From the NCBI RefSeq assembly GCF_006494815.1, contig NZ_CP041091.1, forward strand, positions 4,292,501 to 4,356,500: a DNA stretch of 64,000 nucleotides. Direction: 5' to 3'. Numbering within the stretch: position 1 is the stretch's first letter; every line of letters starts with the position of its first letter. Under the pieces are notes generated by a model. It made no database searches, had not been told where the DNA came from, and worked only from the letters and a program-made list of their open reading frames with translations. Both the position numbers and the translations under genes were made by a program. Positions 1 to 10,570 of the stretch are shown piece by piece. The stretch comes from Nocardioides sambongensis. Its GTDB lineage: Bacteria > Actinomycetota > Actinomycetes > Propionibacteriales > Nocardioidaceae.

Positions 1-144
1 CGCCTCCTCGGACAACGACAACGTCACCGGACTGCCGGGTCGGTTGAACCCGTCGACCGGCTGCAGTCCACCGTTGGAGAGCAGCTCCAGGTCGTCGAGC
101 TCACGCGGCGTCGGGCAGTGCTGAGGCGCGGCGTTCGCAGACAT
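1..144 (-). CDS. N-terminus of a probable ATP sulfurylase (sulfate adenylyltransferase), cut by the window edge
   Basis: An open frame reads from an ATG at 144 down to position 1 without a stop (48 codons). The protein contains DDLELLSNGGLQPVDGF, which resembles the N-terminal PUA-like domain of sulfate adenylyltransferases (pattern DLE-L--NG-F-PL-GF), the enzymes that make adenosine 5'-phosphosulfate from ATP and sulfate. A CAGGA about 8 bases upstream of the ATG could be the ribosome binding site. The gene is divergent from the XRE regulator to its right. Only the first 48 residues are visible, so the assignment rests on one motif. A fusion with APS kinase, or another PUA-like protein, cannot be excluded. 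Confidence 0.5.
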   Translation of the reverse strand, partial: MSANAAPQHCPTPRELDDLELLSNGGLQPVDGFNRPGSPVTLSLSEEA

Positions 145-256
145 GCAGAGCATCCTGCCAAAGAAAGTCGAATCACTAGGCTTTTCGAGACGCCGTGCGA
201 GGTGATGCCTGCTACCCGACGCCGCCGGAGCCGGTGTGAACGGACTCACCTCCCGA

Positions 257-286
257 TTGCTTGCAAGTTGCTTGCTTCTGCAAGCA
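257..286. promoter_or_regulatory. Inverted-repeat cluster, probable operator of the XRE regulator
   Basis: A perfect 8-bp palindrome CTTGCAAG (260-267) is followed at once by TGCTTGC-TTCT-GCAAGCA (269-286), two 7-bp arms with a 4-bp spacer. Both carry the same half-site (CTTGC/GCAAG). The cluster ends 10 bp before the regulator's ATG at 297, a position expected for autoregulation. The site is seen in the sequence; its function is inferred. Confidence 0.45.
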
Positions 287-296
287 CGATGGACGC

Positions 297-725
297 ATGG
301 CGATGGGCAAGGTGACGAAGACCGTCGGAACGCTCGGCGACTACCTCAAGGAGCAGCGGGTCGCGAGCCGGCTCTCCTTGCGGCAGCTCTCCGAGCTGGC
401 CGGGGTCTCCAACCCTTACCTGAGCCAGATCGAGCGCGGGCTCCGCAAGCCGTCCGCCGAGGTCCTCTCGCAGATCGCGAAGGCCCTCCGGATCTCAGCG
501 GAGCAGCTCTACGTCCGTGCGGGCATCCTCAGCCCGGACGACGGTGTGGGTGGATCGGTCGAGCTCGCCGTCCTCGGCGACACCGGCCTCACCGAGCGGC
601 AGAAGCAGTCGCTCCTCGATGTCTATTCGTCCTTCCTGGCGCTGAACGCGGCCGAGTCCGCGGTCCACGCCGAGATGGATGCACATCGCACCTCCGACCA
701 GATTTCCGACCACGCAGAAGGGTGA
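297..725 (+). CDS. XRE-family helix-turn-helix transcriptional regulator (Rv0474-like)
   Basis: A protein of about 142 residues. Residues 10-65 form a Cro/CI-type helix-turn-helix; the segments LRQLSELAGVSNPYLSQIER and LRKPSAEVLSQIAKALRI are typical. The C-terminal half is short and probably mediates dimerisation. Start choice: ATG at 297, with a second ATG at 303. An upstream TTG at 261 would begin inside the palindromic operator and is less likely. The next two genes encode an HbhA-like protein and a DUF2516 protein, the same order as Rv0474-Rv0475(hbhA)-Rv0476 in Mycobacterium tuberculosis, so it probably controls that operon. The inverted repeats just upstream suggest autoregulation. Confidence 0.85.
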   Translation: MAMGKVTKTVGTLGDYLKEQRVASRLSLRQLSELAGVSNPYLSQIERGLRKPSAEVLSQIAKALRISAEQLYVRAGILSPDDGVGGSVELAVLGDTGLTERQKQSLLDVYSSFLALNAAESAVHAEMDAHRTSDQISDHAEG

Positions 726-733
726 CACGCACT

Positions 734-1564
734 ATGCCGAAGCTGGACCTCCCCAAGATCGAGATCCCGAAGGTCGACCTCCCCAAGGTCGAGCTCCCCA
801 AGGTGGACCTCTCCAAGATCGACCTCCCGGCCGGCGCCGCCAAGCCGGTCTACGCCTACATCGGCGCCACCGACCTCGCCGTCGAGGCGGTCAAGGGCTA
901 TGTCGTCAGCGTCCAGGAGACCGTGCAGACCAAGGTGCTGACCACCGTCGCCGCGGTGCAGAAGTCCGTGAAGGGCTTCGAGCTGCCCGAGCCCAAGGAC
1001 CTCCAGGGCAAGGCGACCTCCTCGCTGGCCGACTCCCGCTCCAAGGTCGAGGCCTGGATCGCCGAGCTGCAGGCCGACGCCGTCGCCTTCCCGGGCAAGG
1101 TGCAGACCACGGTGAAGAGCCGGTACGACGACAACGTCGCCGTCGCGACCGCCACCTACGCCGACCTGACCAAGCGCGGCGCGGCCGTCGTGGTGAAGCT
1201 GCGCGGCGAGGTCGCCGACGCCGCCGCCCCGGTGGTGGAGACCGTCGAGCCGACCCCGGCCGAGAAGGCCGCCGCCACCCGCGCCAAGAAGGCCACCGCG
1301 ACCAAGGCGCCGGCGAAGAAGGCGAGCGCCACGACCACCGCGAAGAAGGCGCCGGCGAAGAAGACGGCCGCCAAGAAGTCGACGTCCACCACGAAGTCGA
1401 CCACCGCGAAGACGACCACCGCGAAGACGACCGCGAAGAAGGCGCCGGCCAAGAAGGCCCCCGCCAAGAAGGCGCCGGAGTCCACGCCCGCCACCCCGGC
1501 GAGCACCCCGGCCAGCAGCGCCGCCACCACCCCGGCCAGCGAGTCGACCTCGACCGACTCCTGA
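734..1564 (+). CDS. hbhA: Heparin-binding hemagglutinin-like (HbhA-like) surface protein
   Basis: 276 residues from an ATG at 734, preceded by AGAAGGG. Three parts are visible. Residues 1-32 are six copies of a five-residue unit [IVL]-[DE]-[LI]-[PS]-K. Residues about 35-175 are a helical, charged segment like the coiled-coil body of HbhA. From about 180 there is a Lys/Ala/Thr-rich tail with repeated KKAPAKK blocks, ending in Ser/Thr/Pro repeats. The tail matches the C-terminal lysine-rich heparin-binding repeats of mycobacterial HbhA, and gene order supports the call. There is no signal peptide, as in HbhA. The N-terminal pentapeptide array is not part of the classical family. The tail could equally bind nucleic acid or anionic cell-wall polymers. 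Confidence 0.75.
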   Translation: MPKLDLPKIEIPKVDLPKVELPKVDLSKIDLPAGAAKPVYAYIGATDLAVEAVKGYVVSVQETVQTKVLTTVAAVQKSVKGFELPEPKDLQGKATSSLADSRSKVEAWIAELQADAVAFPGKVQTTVKSRYDDNVAVATATYADLTKRGAAVVVKLRGEVADAAAPVVETVEPTPAEKAAATRAKKATATKAPAKKASATTTAKKAPAKKTAAKKSTSTTKSTTAKTTTAKTTAKKAPAKKAPAKKAPESTPATPASTPASSAATTPASESTSTDS

Positions 1565-1581
1565 TCGTCCGGATCGCGCGC

Positions 1582-1611
1582 GAGGCCCCCGGGACGACAC
1601 CCGGGGGCCTC
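1582..1611 (+). terminator. Strong hairpin downstream of hbhA
   Basis: A perfect 12-bp stem (GAGGCCCCCGGG at 1582-1593 paired with 1600-1611) with a 6-base loop, 18 bp after the hbhA stop. There is no T-run, which is usual for actinobacterial terminators. It probably separates hbhA from the DUF2516 gene or lowers read-through. Confidence 0.7.
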
Positions 1612-1656
1612 GTCGCGTCGTTCCCGGTCGCAGATGCCCGCTAGGATCGAGCCACC

Positions 1657-1956
1657 ATGAACAACGGTTTCGTCACGCCGATCGCTGACGTGGAGTTCTG
1701 GGTCAACGTCGGCATCTACTACGTGCTGCTGATCGCCAAGATCTACGCGTTCGCCAACTCCCTGCTCTACTCCGGGGAGTCCTACGACGCTGCCGGCAAG
1801 CTGAACAAGGTGACCTGGACGATCCTGCTCGGGGTCGCCGTGGTGCTGCAGTTGGTCCCGCTGCCGCTCTCCATCATCAACCTGGCGATGACCGTGGTCG
1901 CGCTGGTCTACCTCGCCGACGTCCGCCCGGCGCTGGCCGGGCTACGGCGTCGTTGA
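1657..1956 (+). CDS. DUF2516 family small membrane protein (Rv0476-like)
   Basis: 99 residues from an ATG at 1657. Three hydrophobic segments are visible, at roughly residues 14-38, 52-70 and 72-90, and the C-terminus is basic. Length, topology and position after an hbhA homologue match the DUF2516 family (Rv0476 in M. tuberculosis). Its function is unknown; a role linked to the neighbouring surface protein is only suggested by conserved gene order. Its last 15 bases overlap the 3' end of the convergent rml fusion gene. Confidence 0.75.
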   Translation: MNNGFVTPIADVEFWVNVGIYYVLLIAKIYAFANSLLYSGESYDAAGKLNKVTWTILLGVAVVLQLVPLPLSIINLAMTVVALVYLADVRPALAGLRRR

Positions 1957-3383
1957 CCCGTCTGCGCTCTCCTCGCGCAGATACGCCACCAGGGCCTGGT
2001 CGGCGTCGGTCGGGGTGAAGCCGGTCGCGGTGAGCTTGTCGAGCGCCAACAGGCTGTGCAGCGGGCGGGGCGCGAGGTCCTTGCCGGCGCCGTACTCCTC
2101 GGTGGTGACGGGGGTGACGTCGGCGGCGTCGCGGCCGGAGAGTTCGAAGACCCGGCGCGCGATCTCGGCCCACGATCGGGCGGGGCCGCCGTTGGTGGCG
2201 TTGTAGAGCCCGTACGGCGCGCGCGCGTCGACCAGGTGCCGGGTGGCGCGGGCGAGCTCGGAGGTGAAGGTGAGCCGGCCGACCTGGTCGTCGACGACGC
2301 CGGGGGAGACGCCGCGTCCGGCGAGGTTGCGCATGGTGCGGACGAAGTTGTTGCCGTCCCCGATCACCCACGAGGTGCGCAGCACGTAGTGCCGGTCGCT
2401 CTGCTGGACCGCGAGGTCTCCGGCGGCCTTGGTCTGGCCGTAGACGCCGAGCGGGCAGAGCGGGTCGTCCTCGCGGTGGCCGCCGGGCTTGTGGCTGCCG
2501 TCGAAGACGTAGTCGGTCGAGTAGTGGACCAGGGTCAGGCCGTGCATGTCGGCGACGCGGGCCAGCGCGGCCGGCGCAGCGGCGTTCGCGGCCCACGCGG
2601 TCGTCCGGCCGTCGGTCTCGGCGCGGTCGACGGCGGTGTAGGCGGCAGCGTTGAGGATCAGGTCATACTCCGGCCACGGCCACGCGGCGAGCGCCGCAGG
2701 GTCGGTGAGGTCCAGCTCGTCGAGGTCGACCTGGTCGGCGTCGGGCCAGAGCGCGGCCAGGGCCCGTCCGAGCTGTCCGCGGCACCCGGTGATCAGCGTC
2801 CGGCGCGGTCGGACCGGCTCGACGTCCTCGAGGCGCGGGTTGAGCTGGTCCTTCGCGGAGACCTCGACCTCGGGGGAGTCCAGGGGATCGGCCAAGCGAT
2901 CGCGGCGGACTCGTCGGCGAGGTGCAGGGCGGGATAGCTGATCCCGGGTCGCCAGTGGTCGTTGACCAGGTAGGAGTAGAGGGTGCCGTCCTCGAGCGCC
3001 TGGTAGGAGTTCCCGACCCCGCGTGGCACGTACACCGCGGTGCCGGGGTCGAGCTCGATGCTGAACGTGGCGCCGAACGATGTGCCCTCCCGCATGTCCA
3101 CCCAGGCCGCGAAGACCCGCCCGGTGGCGACCGAGACGAACTTGTCCCACGGCTCGGTGTGGATACCGCGAGTGGCGCCGCGGCGGGCGTTGAACGACAT
3201 GTTGTTCTGCACCGGACCGAAGTCGGGCAGCCCGAGCGCGACCATCTTCTCCCGCTGCCAGTTCTCCTTGAACCAGCCGCGGTCGTCGTGGTGGACCGGC
3301 AGGGTGACGACCAGGAGCCCGGGGACCGGGGTCTCGGTGACGGTCAGGTCGGCGGCGCCGCTCGCGGTCGCTGCGTCGTCCAT
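1942..3383 (-). CDS. Bifunctional dTDP-4-dehydrorhamnose 3,5-epimerase / reductase (RmlC-RmlD fusion), frameshifted
   Basis: The first ~165 residues (ATG at 3383) are an RmlC cupin that epimerises dTDP-4-keto-6-deoxyglucose; GWFKENWQREKM, NARRGATRGIHTEPWDK and YVPRGVGNSYQAL are visible. The rest is RmlD, an NADPH reductase of the SDR fold, with GCRGQLGRAL near its start, STDYVFDGS, and YGQTKAAGD carrying the YxxxK pair. Together they would convert the RmlB product to dTDP-L-rhamnose. Fusions of this type are known in actinobacteria. The two halves lie in different frames: one base is missing in the G run at 2883-2886, and restoring it gives a single 480-residue protein. The start lies 3 bases from the rmlB stop, so the two are coupled. 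Confidence 0.85.
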
Positions 3384-3385
3384 GG

Positions 3386-5331
<1,946 letters not shown>

Positions 5332-5530
5332 GACCCGGCCGGCTGGGTCGGCCGCAGAGCAGGTCGAGGCGCGACACCGCGGCGGTCGCACACCCCAAGT
5401 GGTCCATGTCACGACGCCTGGAATTCACCGAAAACCAGGTATGTGACGGCCCTCGCCCCTAGACTCGGACCGCGTTCGGGGGACATGGGGTTCTCCCGGG
5501 CACGTCATCTTTGTCTGGGGGACAATCCAC

Positions 5531-7372
5531 ATGCAGCACCACATCGGGGGGATGACGGCGCGCCTTCGCCGGTTCCGCGTCCCACTTCTGATCGCCACCG
5601 ACGCGCTCGCGATCGTCGCCTCCTACGCCGCGCTCGGCATCCTGCGCTACGACGCGGTCCAGGTGCCGTGGGACGGGCTGGCGATCGTGTGTGCCACCGC
5701 TCTGGTCGTGCACTTCGGCGTCGGCTGGCTGGTGAAGCTCTACCGCGGTCGCGCCATCGTCGCGAGCAGCGAGGAGACGGTGCTGCTCGGCGGGGTGGCG
5801 GCGGTGGTCAGTGTCCTGGTCTCGTTGATCAACCTCCTGTGGGAGCCGCAGCCGGTGGCCCGGCTGGTGCCGTTCGGCGCTGCCTTCGCGTCGACCGCCT
5901 TCATGATCGTGGCGCGCGCCGCCTGGCGTCGTTATGCGATGCGCGCCGGCTGGGTCAGCGGGGACAACGTGCAGGCCACGCTGGTCGTCGGCGCCGGCGA
6001 TGCCGGCCAGCAGCTCGTGCTCTCCATGCTCGGCACGGCGAACTCGCCCTACCGCCCGGTCGCCTTCCTCGACGACGACCCGTGGCGCCGGCACTTCCGC
6101 TACGAGGGTGTCAGCGTGCAGGGCACGCTGGCCGATCTGGAGTCCGCGGTCGAGGGCTACGCCGTGGACACCGTGGTCGTCGCGATCCCGTCGGCGCCCA
6201 GCGAGCTTGTCACCGAGCTGTCCGACCGTTGCACCGCGCTCGGGGTCGAGGTCAAGGTGCTGCCGCCGGTCGATGAGATCCTGGGCGGGCGGATCACCAT
6301 CCGCGACGTCCGCGACATCAACATCGCCGACCTCCTCGGCCGCAACGCCATCGAGACCGACATCTCCTCGGTCGCGCACTTCCTCAACGGCAAGCGGGTG
6401 CTGGTCACCGGCGCCGGGGGCTCCATCGGCTCCGAGCTGGCCCGCCAGATCTCGAAGTGGCACCCGTCCGAGCTGATGATGCTGGACCGCGACGAGTCCG
6501 GCCTGCACGGCGTGCAGCTGTCGATCCACGGTCACGCCCTGCTCGACTCGCCCGACGTGGTGCTCTGCGACATCCGCGACGCCGACGCGCTGAACCGGAT
6601 CTTCGACGAGCGCCGTCCGGAAGTCGTCTTCCACGCGGCCGCGCTCAAGCACCTCCCGATGCTGGAGCAGTATCCGCTGGAGGCCGTCAAGACCAACGTC
6701 ATCGGCACGGCCAACGTGCTCGAGGCGTCCCGGCGGGTCGGGGTCGAGCGGTTCGTCAACATCTCCACCGACAAGGCCGCGGACCCCACCAGCGTGCTCG
6801 GCTACTCCAAGCGCGTCGCCGAACGCCTGACGGCGGACTATGCCCGCAAGGACGACGGCTTCTACATGAGCGTCCGGTTCGGGAACGTGCTCGGCAGCCG
6901 TGGCTCGGTCCTGACCACCTTCGCCGGCCAGATCGCCGCCGGTGGCCCGATCACGGTGACCCACCCCGACGTCACCCGCTACTTCATGACCATCCCCGAG
7001 GCGGTCCAGCTCGTGCTCCAGGCCGGCGCGATCGGCCGGGACGGCGAAGTGCTGATCCTCGACATGGGCGAGCCGGTCAAGATCGACGACGTCGCCAAGG
7101 AGCTGATCCGCCAGTCGGGTCGCCGCATCGAGATCGTCTACACCGGCCTGCGTGACGGGGAGAAGATGGACGAGATCCTGCGCTCCGACGCGGAGCTCGA
7201 CCACCGCCCGCTGCACCCGCTGATCTCGCACGTGCAGGTCGAAGCGGTGCACACCCCCGACACCCTTTCGATCCTCGGCTGCGTGTCTGCGACTCGAGCG
7301 ACGGAAGCCCTGAAGGACCTGTGCGACGTGATGGTGTCCGATTCCGAGATGAACGAAAGTGTCAACGCGTGA
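5531..7372 (+). CDS. Polysaccharide biosynthesis nucleotide-sugar 4,6-dehydratase (WbpM/CapD/FlaA1 family)
   Basis: 613 residues. The N-terminal ~130 residues contain four hydrophobic segments (membrane anchor), as in long WbpM/CapD proteins. A Rossmann-like domain (LVVGAGDAGQQLV) follows at about 150-260, and the SDR catalytic domain starts with VTGAGGSIGSELARQ near residue 290, followed by STDKA and YSKRVAERL. The family removes water from UDP-GlcNAc at the inner membrane face to give UDP-4-keto-6-deoxy-HexNAc. It is the first gene of the coupled glycan operon, and the next start overlaps its stop. With the WbpL-like transferase downstream it suggests a QuiNAc or D-FucNAc first sugar; that substrate is inference. 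Confidence 0.88.
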   Translation: MQHHIGGMTARLRRFRVPLLIATDALAIVASYAALGILRYDAVQVPWDGLAIVCATALVVHFGVGWLVKLYRGRAIVASSEETVLLGGVAAVVSVLVSLINLLWEPQPVARLVPFGAAFASTAFMIVARAAWRRYAMRAGWVSGDNVQATLVVGAGDAGQQLVLSMLGTANSPYRPVAFLDDDPWRRHFRYEGVSVQGTLADLESAVEGYAVDTVVVAIPSAPSELVTELSDRCTALGVEVKVLPPVDEILGGRITIRDVRDINIADLLGRNAIETDISSVAHFLNGKRVLVTGAGGSIGSELARQISKWHPSELMMLDRDESGLHGVQLSIHGHALLDSPDVVLCDIRDADALNRIFDERRPEVVFHAAALKHLPMLEQYPLEAVKTNVIGTANVLEASRRVGVERFVNISTDKAADPTSVLGYSKRVAERLTADYARKDDGFYMSVRFGNVLGSRGSVLTTFAGQIAAGGPITVTHPDVTRYFMTIPEAVQLVLQAGAIGRDGEVLILDMGEPVKIDDVAKELIRQSGRRIEIVYTGLRDGEKMDEILRSDAELDHRPLHPLISHVQVEAVHTPDTLSILGCVSATRATEALKDLCDVMVSDSEMNESVNA

Positions 7373-8388
7373 CAAGTGCTTCCAACGGACCTGTTCTCGT
7401 CACTGGAGGGACAGGCTCCTTCGGTCGGACCATGGTGCGACGACTCCTGGCTGCGGGTGCCGAGGAGGTTCGAGTCTTCAGCCGGGATGAGTTGAAGCAG
7501 CACGACTTGCGGGTCGCGCTCGATGATCCGCGGGTGCGCTTCCACATCGGGGATGTGCGCGACCGTGACAGCGTCGACCGCGCCATGCGCGGAGCCGAAC
7601 TGGTCTTCCACGCCGCCGCACTGAAGCAAGTTCCGTCGTGCGAGTTCTTCCCCATGGAAGCTGTCCAGACCAATGTCATCGGCAGCCACAACGTCATCGA
7701 GTCGGCGGACGCTCACGGCGTTCGTTCCGTGGTCTGCCTCGGCACCGACAAGGCTGCTTATCCGGTGAACGCGATGGGCATGTCCAAGGGACTGATGGAG
7801 AAGGTCGCCCAGGCCTTCGCCCGCAACAACCCCGGCTCGGCGACGACGGTCTCGACGGTCCGTTACGGCAACGTGATGTGCTCGCGCGGTTCGGTGATCC
7901 CGCTCTTCGTGGAGCAGCTCAAACGGCGGCGGCCGCTCACCCTGACCGACCCAGACATGACACGCTTCCTGATGTCGCTGGACGAGGCGGTGCTGCTAGT
8001 GGAGCACGCCTTCACCCACGCTGCTCCCGGCGATCTCTTCATCCGCAAGGCGCCCGCTTCGACGGTCGAGGTGCTGGCGCGTGCGGTGGCGAAGGCAATG
8101 GGAGTGGAGGCCGAGCTCCAGGTCATCGGCACTCGACACGGCGAGAAGTTGTACGAGACGCTGGCGACGCGTGAGGAACTGGCCCGCTCGCAAGACGTGG
8201 GGGAGTACTTCCGCGTGTCCGTCGATGCGCGCGACCTCAACTACGGCCAGTACTTCGACGAGGGCGACGAGCACGAGTCGGAGATAGACGACTACCACTC
8301 GCACAACACCGAGCGCCTCGACGTCGACGGTGTGGTCGAGCTCCTCAACGGCCTGCCGGCCTTCCGGGCGCTGCTGGCCACTAGCTGA
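7369..8388 (+). CDS. capE: UDP-N-acetylglucosamine 4,6-dehydratase/5-epimerase (CapE/FnlA/WbjB)
   Basis: 339 residues from a GTG at 7369 that overlaps the previous stop by 4 bases. Motifs: VTGGTGSFGRTMV near the N-terminus, FHAAALKQVPSCEFFP, LGTDKAAYPVNAMGMSK (catalytic Lys/Asp region) and RYGNVMCSRGSV. These are characteristic of CapE/FnlA, which turns UDP-GlcNAc into UDP-2-acetamido-2,6-dideoxy-L-arabino-hexos-4-ulose, the first of three steps to UDP-N-acetyl-L-fucosamine. The two partner enzymes, CapF and CapG, are encoded at 11472 and 12587 in the same operon. Confidence 0.9.
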   Translation: MTSASNGPVLVTGGTGSFGRTMVRRLLAAGAEEVRVFSRDELKQHDLRVALDDPRVRFHIGDVRDRDSVDRAMRGAELVFHAAALKQVPSCEFFPMEAVQTNVIGSHNVIESADAHGVRSVVCLGTDKAAYPVNAMGMSKGLMEKVAQAFARNNPGSATTVSTVRYGNVMCSRGSVIPLFVEQLKRRRPLTLTDPDMTRFLMSLDEAVLLVEHAFTHAAPGDLFIRKAPASTVEVLARAVAKAMGVEAELQVIGTRHGEKLYETLATREELARSQDVGEYFRVSVDARDLNYGQYFDEGDEHESEIDDYHSHNTERLDVDGVVELLNGLPAFRALLATS

Positions 8389-9344
8389 TGGTCCCGTTCC
8401 TCCTCTCCTTCGTCCTCTGCCTGGCGCTGGTCGGCATACTCATCCCGGTGCTGCGTCGTGCGCAGTTCATGGACGTCCCTAACCATCGTTCGTCGCACTC
8501 CGCCTCGGTGCCGCGTGGCGGCGGATTTTCGGTGATCCTCACGCTGGCGCTGATGCTGCTGGTCTTCGGCCGCGACGGCGACGGGTGGGGCGTGGTCCTG
8601 GCGGCGATGCTGGTGATGACCGGGGTCGGACTGGTCGACGACCTGCGGAGCCTGGGGAGCGGCATACGGCTGACGTTGCAGTTGGCTGCGGGCGTCGCGC
8701 TCGCTGTCTGGGCCGTTCACGCGGGGGTCTCACTGTGGTGGGCGCCGGCCCTGGTGATCGGTGTCGCGGGCTACATCAACGCGTTCAACTTCATGGACGG
8801 CGTCAACGGCATCTCCGGCCTGACCGGAGCGGTTGTTGGCGGATGGTGGTGGGCCGTGGGCGCCGCGCACGATCTCGGGCTCGTGACCGTTCTCGGCGCG
8901 GCCCTGCTGGGGGCTTCACTCGGATTTCTGCCATGGAACGCGCCGCGGGCGAAGGTTTTCCTGGGCGACGTCGGCAGCTACGGCATCGGTCTGGTCGTCG
9001 TCGCGCTGTCCGTTGTGGCGTGGGTCGGCGGTGTCGACCGCTGGATGGCAGCGGCACCGCTGGTTGTCTACTGCGCCGACACGGGCTGGGTGTTGCTCAA
9101 GCGTGTCCGAGGTGGCCGTTCCTTGACCGAGGCGCACCGCGAGCATGCCTATCAGCGTCTGACCGATGCCGGCTGGCCGCACCTGGCCTCGGCAGGATTC
9201 TGCGCGGCGGCGGGTGCGGCGGTCTGCGCGGCCTCCCTGCTGGCTGAGGAATCGCTGGGTCTGGCCGTGGCGCTGGGTGCTGCAGCGGTGGCGGCATACC
9301 TCGCGGCACCGTCGGTTCTCGTACGGAAGAGGGTGCAGGCGTGA
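8388..9344 (+). CDS. Undecaprenyl-phosphate HexNAc-1-phosphate transferase (WecA/WbpL family)
   Basis: 318 residues with about nine to ten membrane segments. It starts the lipid-linked repeat unit by moving a sugar-1-phosphate from UDP-sugar to undecaprenyl phosphate. Visible family motifs are GLVDDLRSL (first Asp pair, about residue 82-90), NAFNFMDGVNGI (about 131-142), FLGDVGSYGIG and the cytoplasmic HREHAYQRL loop. The ATG overlaps the previous stop by one base (TGATG). A WbpM-type dehydratase in the same operon suggests a 6-deoxy-HexNAc donor as for Pseudomonas WbpL, but UDP-GlcNAc or GalNAc remain possible. Confidence 0.88.
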   Translation: MVPFLLSFVLCLALVGILIPVLRRAQFMDVPNHRSSHSASVPRGGGFSVILTLALMLLVFGRDGDGWGVVLAAMLVMTGVGLVDDLRSLGSGIRLTLQLAAGVALAVWAVHAGVSLWWAPALVIGVAGYINAFNFMDGVNGISGLTGAVVGGWWWAVGAAHDLGLVTVLGAALLGASLGFLPWNAPRAKVFLGDVGSYGIGLVVVALSVVAWVGGVDRWMAAAPLVVYCADTGWVLLKRVRGGRSLTEAHREHAYQRLTDAGWPHLASAGFCAAAGAAVCAASLLAEESLGLAVALGAAAVAAYLAAPSVLVRKRVQA

Positions 9345-10570
9345 AGATAGGGATGATCACCCAGTGGTACGAGCCTGAGACCGGCTCGGCGGCTCATCCG
9401 ACCGCCATCGCCCGCGCCATCCACGCGCGGGGGCACGATCTGAAGGTGCTGACAGGCTTCCCTAGTTACCCCCAGGGCGCCGTCCACTCCGGCTACTCGA
9501 TGAGTCTGCGTCACCACGAGACCCGGGACGGGATCCAGGTGATGAGGGTTCCAGACGTCCCCAGCCACGACCAGAACGCGATCCGGCGGGCGTTGAGTCT
9601 GGTGTCGTTTGCCGGTGCTGCCACAGCGAACGTGGGCTGGCTCAAGGACGTCGACGTGATTCTGACGTATCTGACTCCAGCAACGGTCGGCGCCGCGGCG
9701 TGGACGCTGAACCGACTGCACGGCGTTCCCTACGTGCTCTACGTACAAGACCTCTGGCCGGAGACGGTCACCGCGAGCGGGTTCATCCGCAACGAGCGGA
9801 TGTCGTCGGTCGTCGAACGCTCTCTGACTTCCATGTTGCGTCGCCTTTACTCCCGCGCCGCGGGCGTCGTGACAATCAGCCCGTCCATGGCGAAGACCCT
9901 CTCCACGCGAGGCGCACGCAGTGAGCCGATCTCCATCCCCAACTGGGTTGAGGGCGACGTGTTCCGACCGCCGGCCCCCGGCTGGACTCCGCAACTCCCG
10001 CCTGGGCGCACCTGGATGATGTACGCCGGTGGCATTGGGGACGTCCAAGCGCTCCACAACTCCGTGCGAGCCATGAGCCTGCTCAGCGACCGTCCCGACA
10101 TCGGCATGGCGTTCGTCGGCGACGGAGTGGCCCGCGCAGGCCTCGAGCAGTTGGCCCGTGAGCTCGACGTCCACGATCGTGTGACCTTCCTCGGCCCCCG
10201 GCCAATGGAGCAAATGCCCGCGCTGATGGCGGAGGCCGCCGCCCAAGTCGTGTCCTTGCTTGACCTTCCGCTTTTCCGCGCCACGATCCCCAGCAAGGTG
10301 CAGGCGTCGATGGCTTGCGGTGCTCCCGTCGTGTGCGCAGTCGCGGGTGACGCGGCCGACCTTGTGACCGCCAGCGGGGCGGGCATCGCTGTGCTTCCCG
10401 AGTCCGCGGACGCGCTGGCAGCAGCCTTCCGCGACATGGCGGACCGAGGCGAGGAGGGACGTCGCCAACTGGGCGAGGCAGGATTGCGGGCTTACCGGGC
10501 GCAACTATCTGCTGAGGTTGGTGCCGCCCACCTCGAGCAGGTACTGCAAACCGCGGCGAGGTCGCGATGA
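9341..10570 (+). CDS. GT4-family glycosyltransferase, WbuB-like
   Basis: 409 residues from a GTG at 9341, overlapping the previous gene by 4 bases. The N-terminus KIGMITQWYEPETGSAAHP and the segment YVLYVQDLWPETVTASG are typical of WbuB-like GT4 enzymes that act on N-acetyl-L-fucosamine. The donor-binding half has FVGDGVARAGLE, VTFLGPRPMEQMPALM and PSKVQASMACGAPVV. In E. coli O26, wbuB lies next to fnlABC, and here all three fnl-like genes are in the same operon. Transfer of L-FucNAc to the lipid-linked first sugar is therefore the leading, unproven, guess. Confidence 0.85.
   Translation: MKIGMITQWYEPETGSAAHPTAIARAIHARGHDLKVLTGFPSYPQGAVHSGYSMSLRHHETRDGIQVMRVPDVPSHDQNAIRRALSLVSFAGAATANVGWLKDVDVILTYLTPATVGAAAWTLNRLHGVPYVLYVQDLWPETVTASGFIRNERMSSVVERSLTSMLRRLYSRAAGVVTISPSMAKTLSTRGARSEPISIPNWVEGDVFRPPAPGWTPQLPPGRTWMMYAGGIGDVQALHNSVRAMSLLSDRPDIGMAFVGDGVARAGLEQLARELDVHDRVTFLGPRPMEQMPALMAEAAAQVVSLLDLPLFRATIPSKVQASMACGAPVVCAVAGDAADLVTASGAGIAVLPESADALAAAFRDMADRGEEGRRQLGEAGLRAYRAQLSAEVGAAHLEQVLQTAARSR

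Noticed and set aside
236..733. Long open frame that would extend the HbhA-like protein upstream
   Set aside because: The added part is read in a second frame through the XRE regulator gene and has Arg/Pro/Gly-rich shadow composition. A good ATG with a ribosome site exists at 734.
623..1600. Long minus-strand frame opposite the HbhA-like gene, rich in Gly/Arg/Leu repeats
   Set aside because: It is the antisense shadow of the lysine/alanine-rich repeats; no ribosome site and no recognisable protein.
5334..5356. Short GGCCG/CGGCC hairpin after rmlA
   Set aside because: Only a 5-bp stem, expected by chance at this GC content; not called as a terminator. The 199-bp gap before the dehydratase gene holds nothing else clear.
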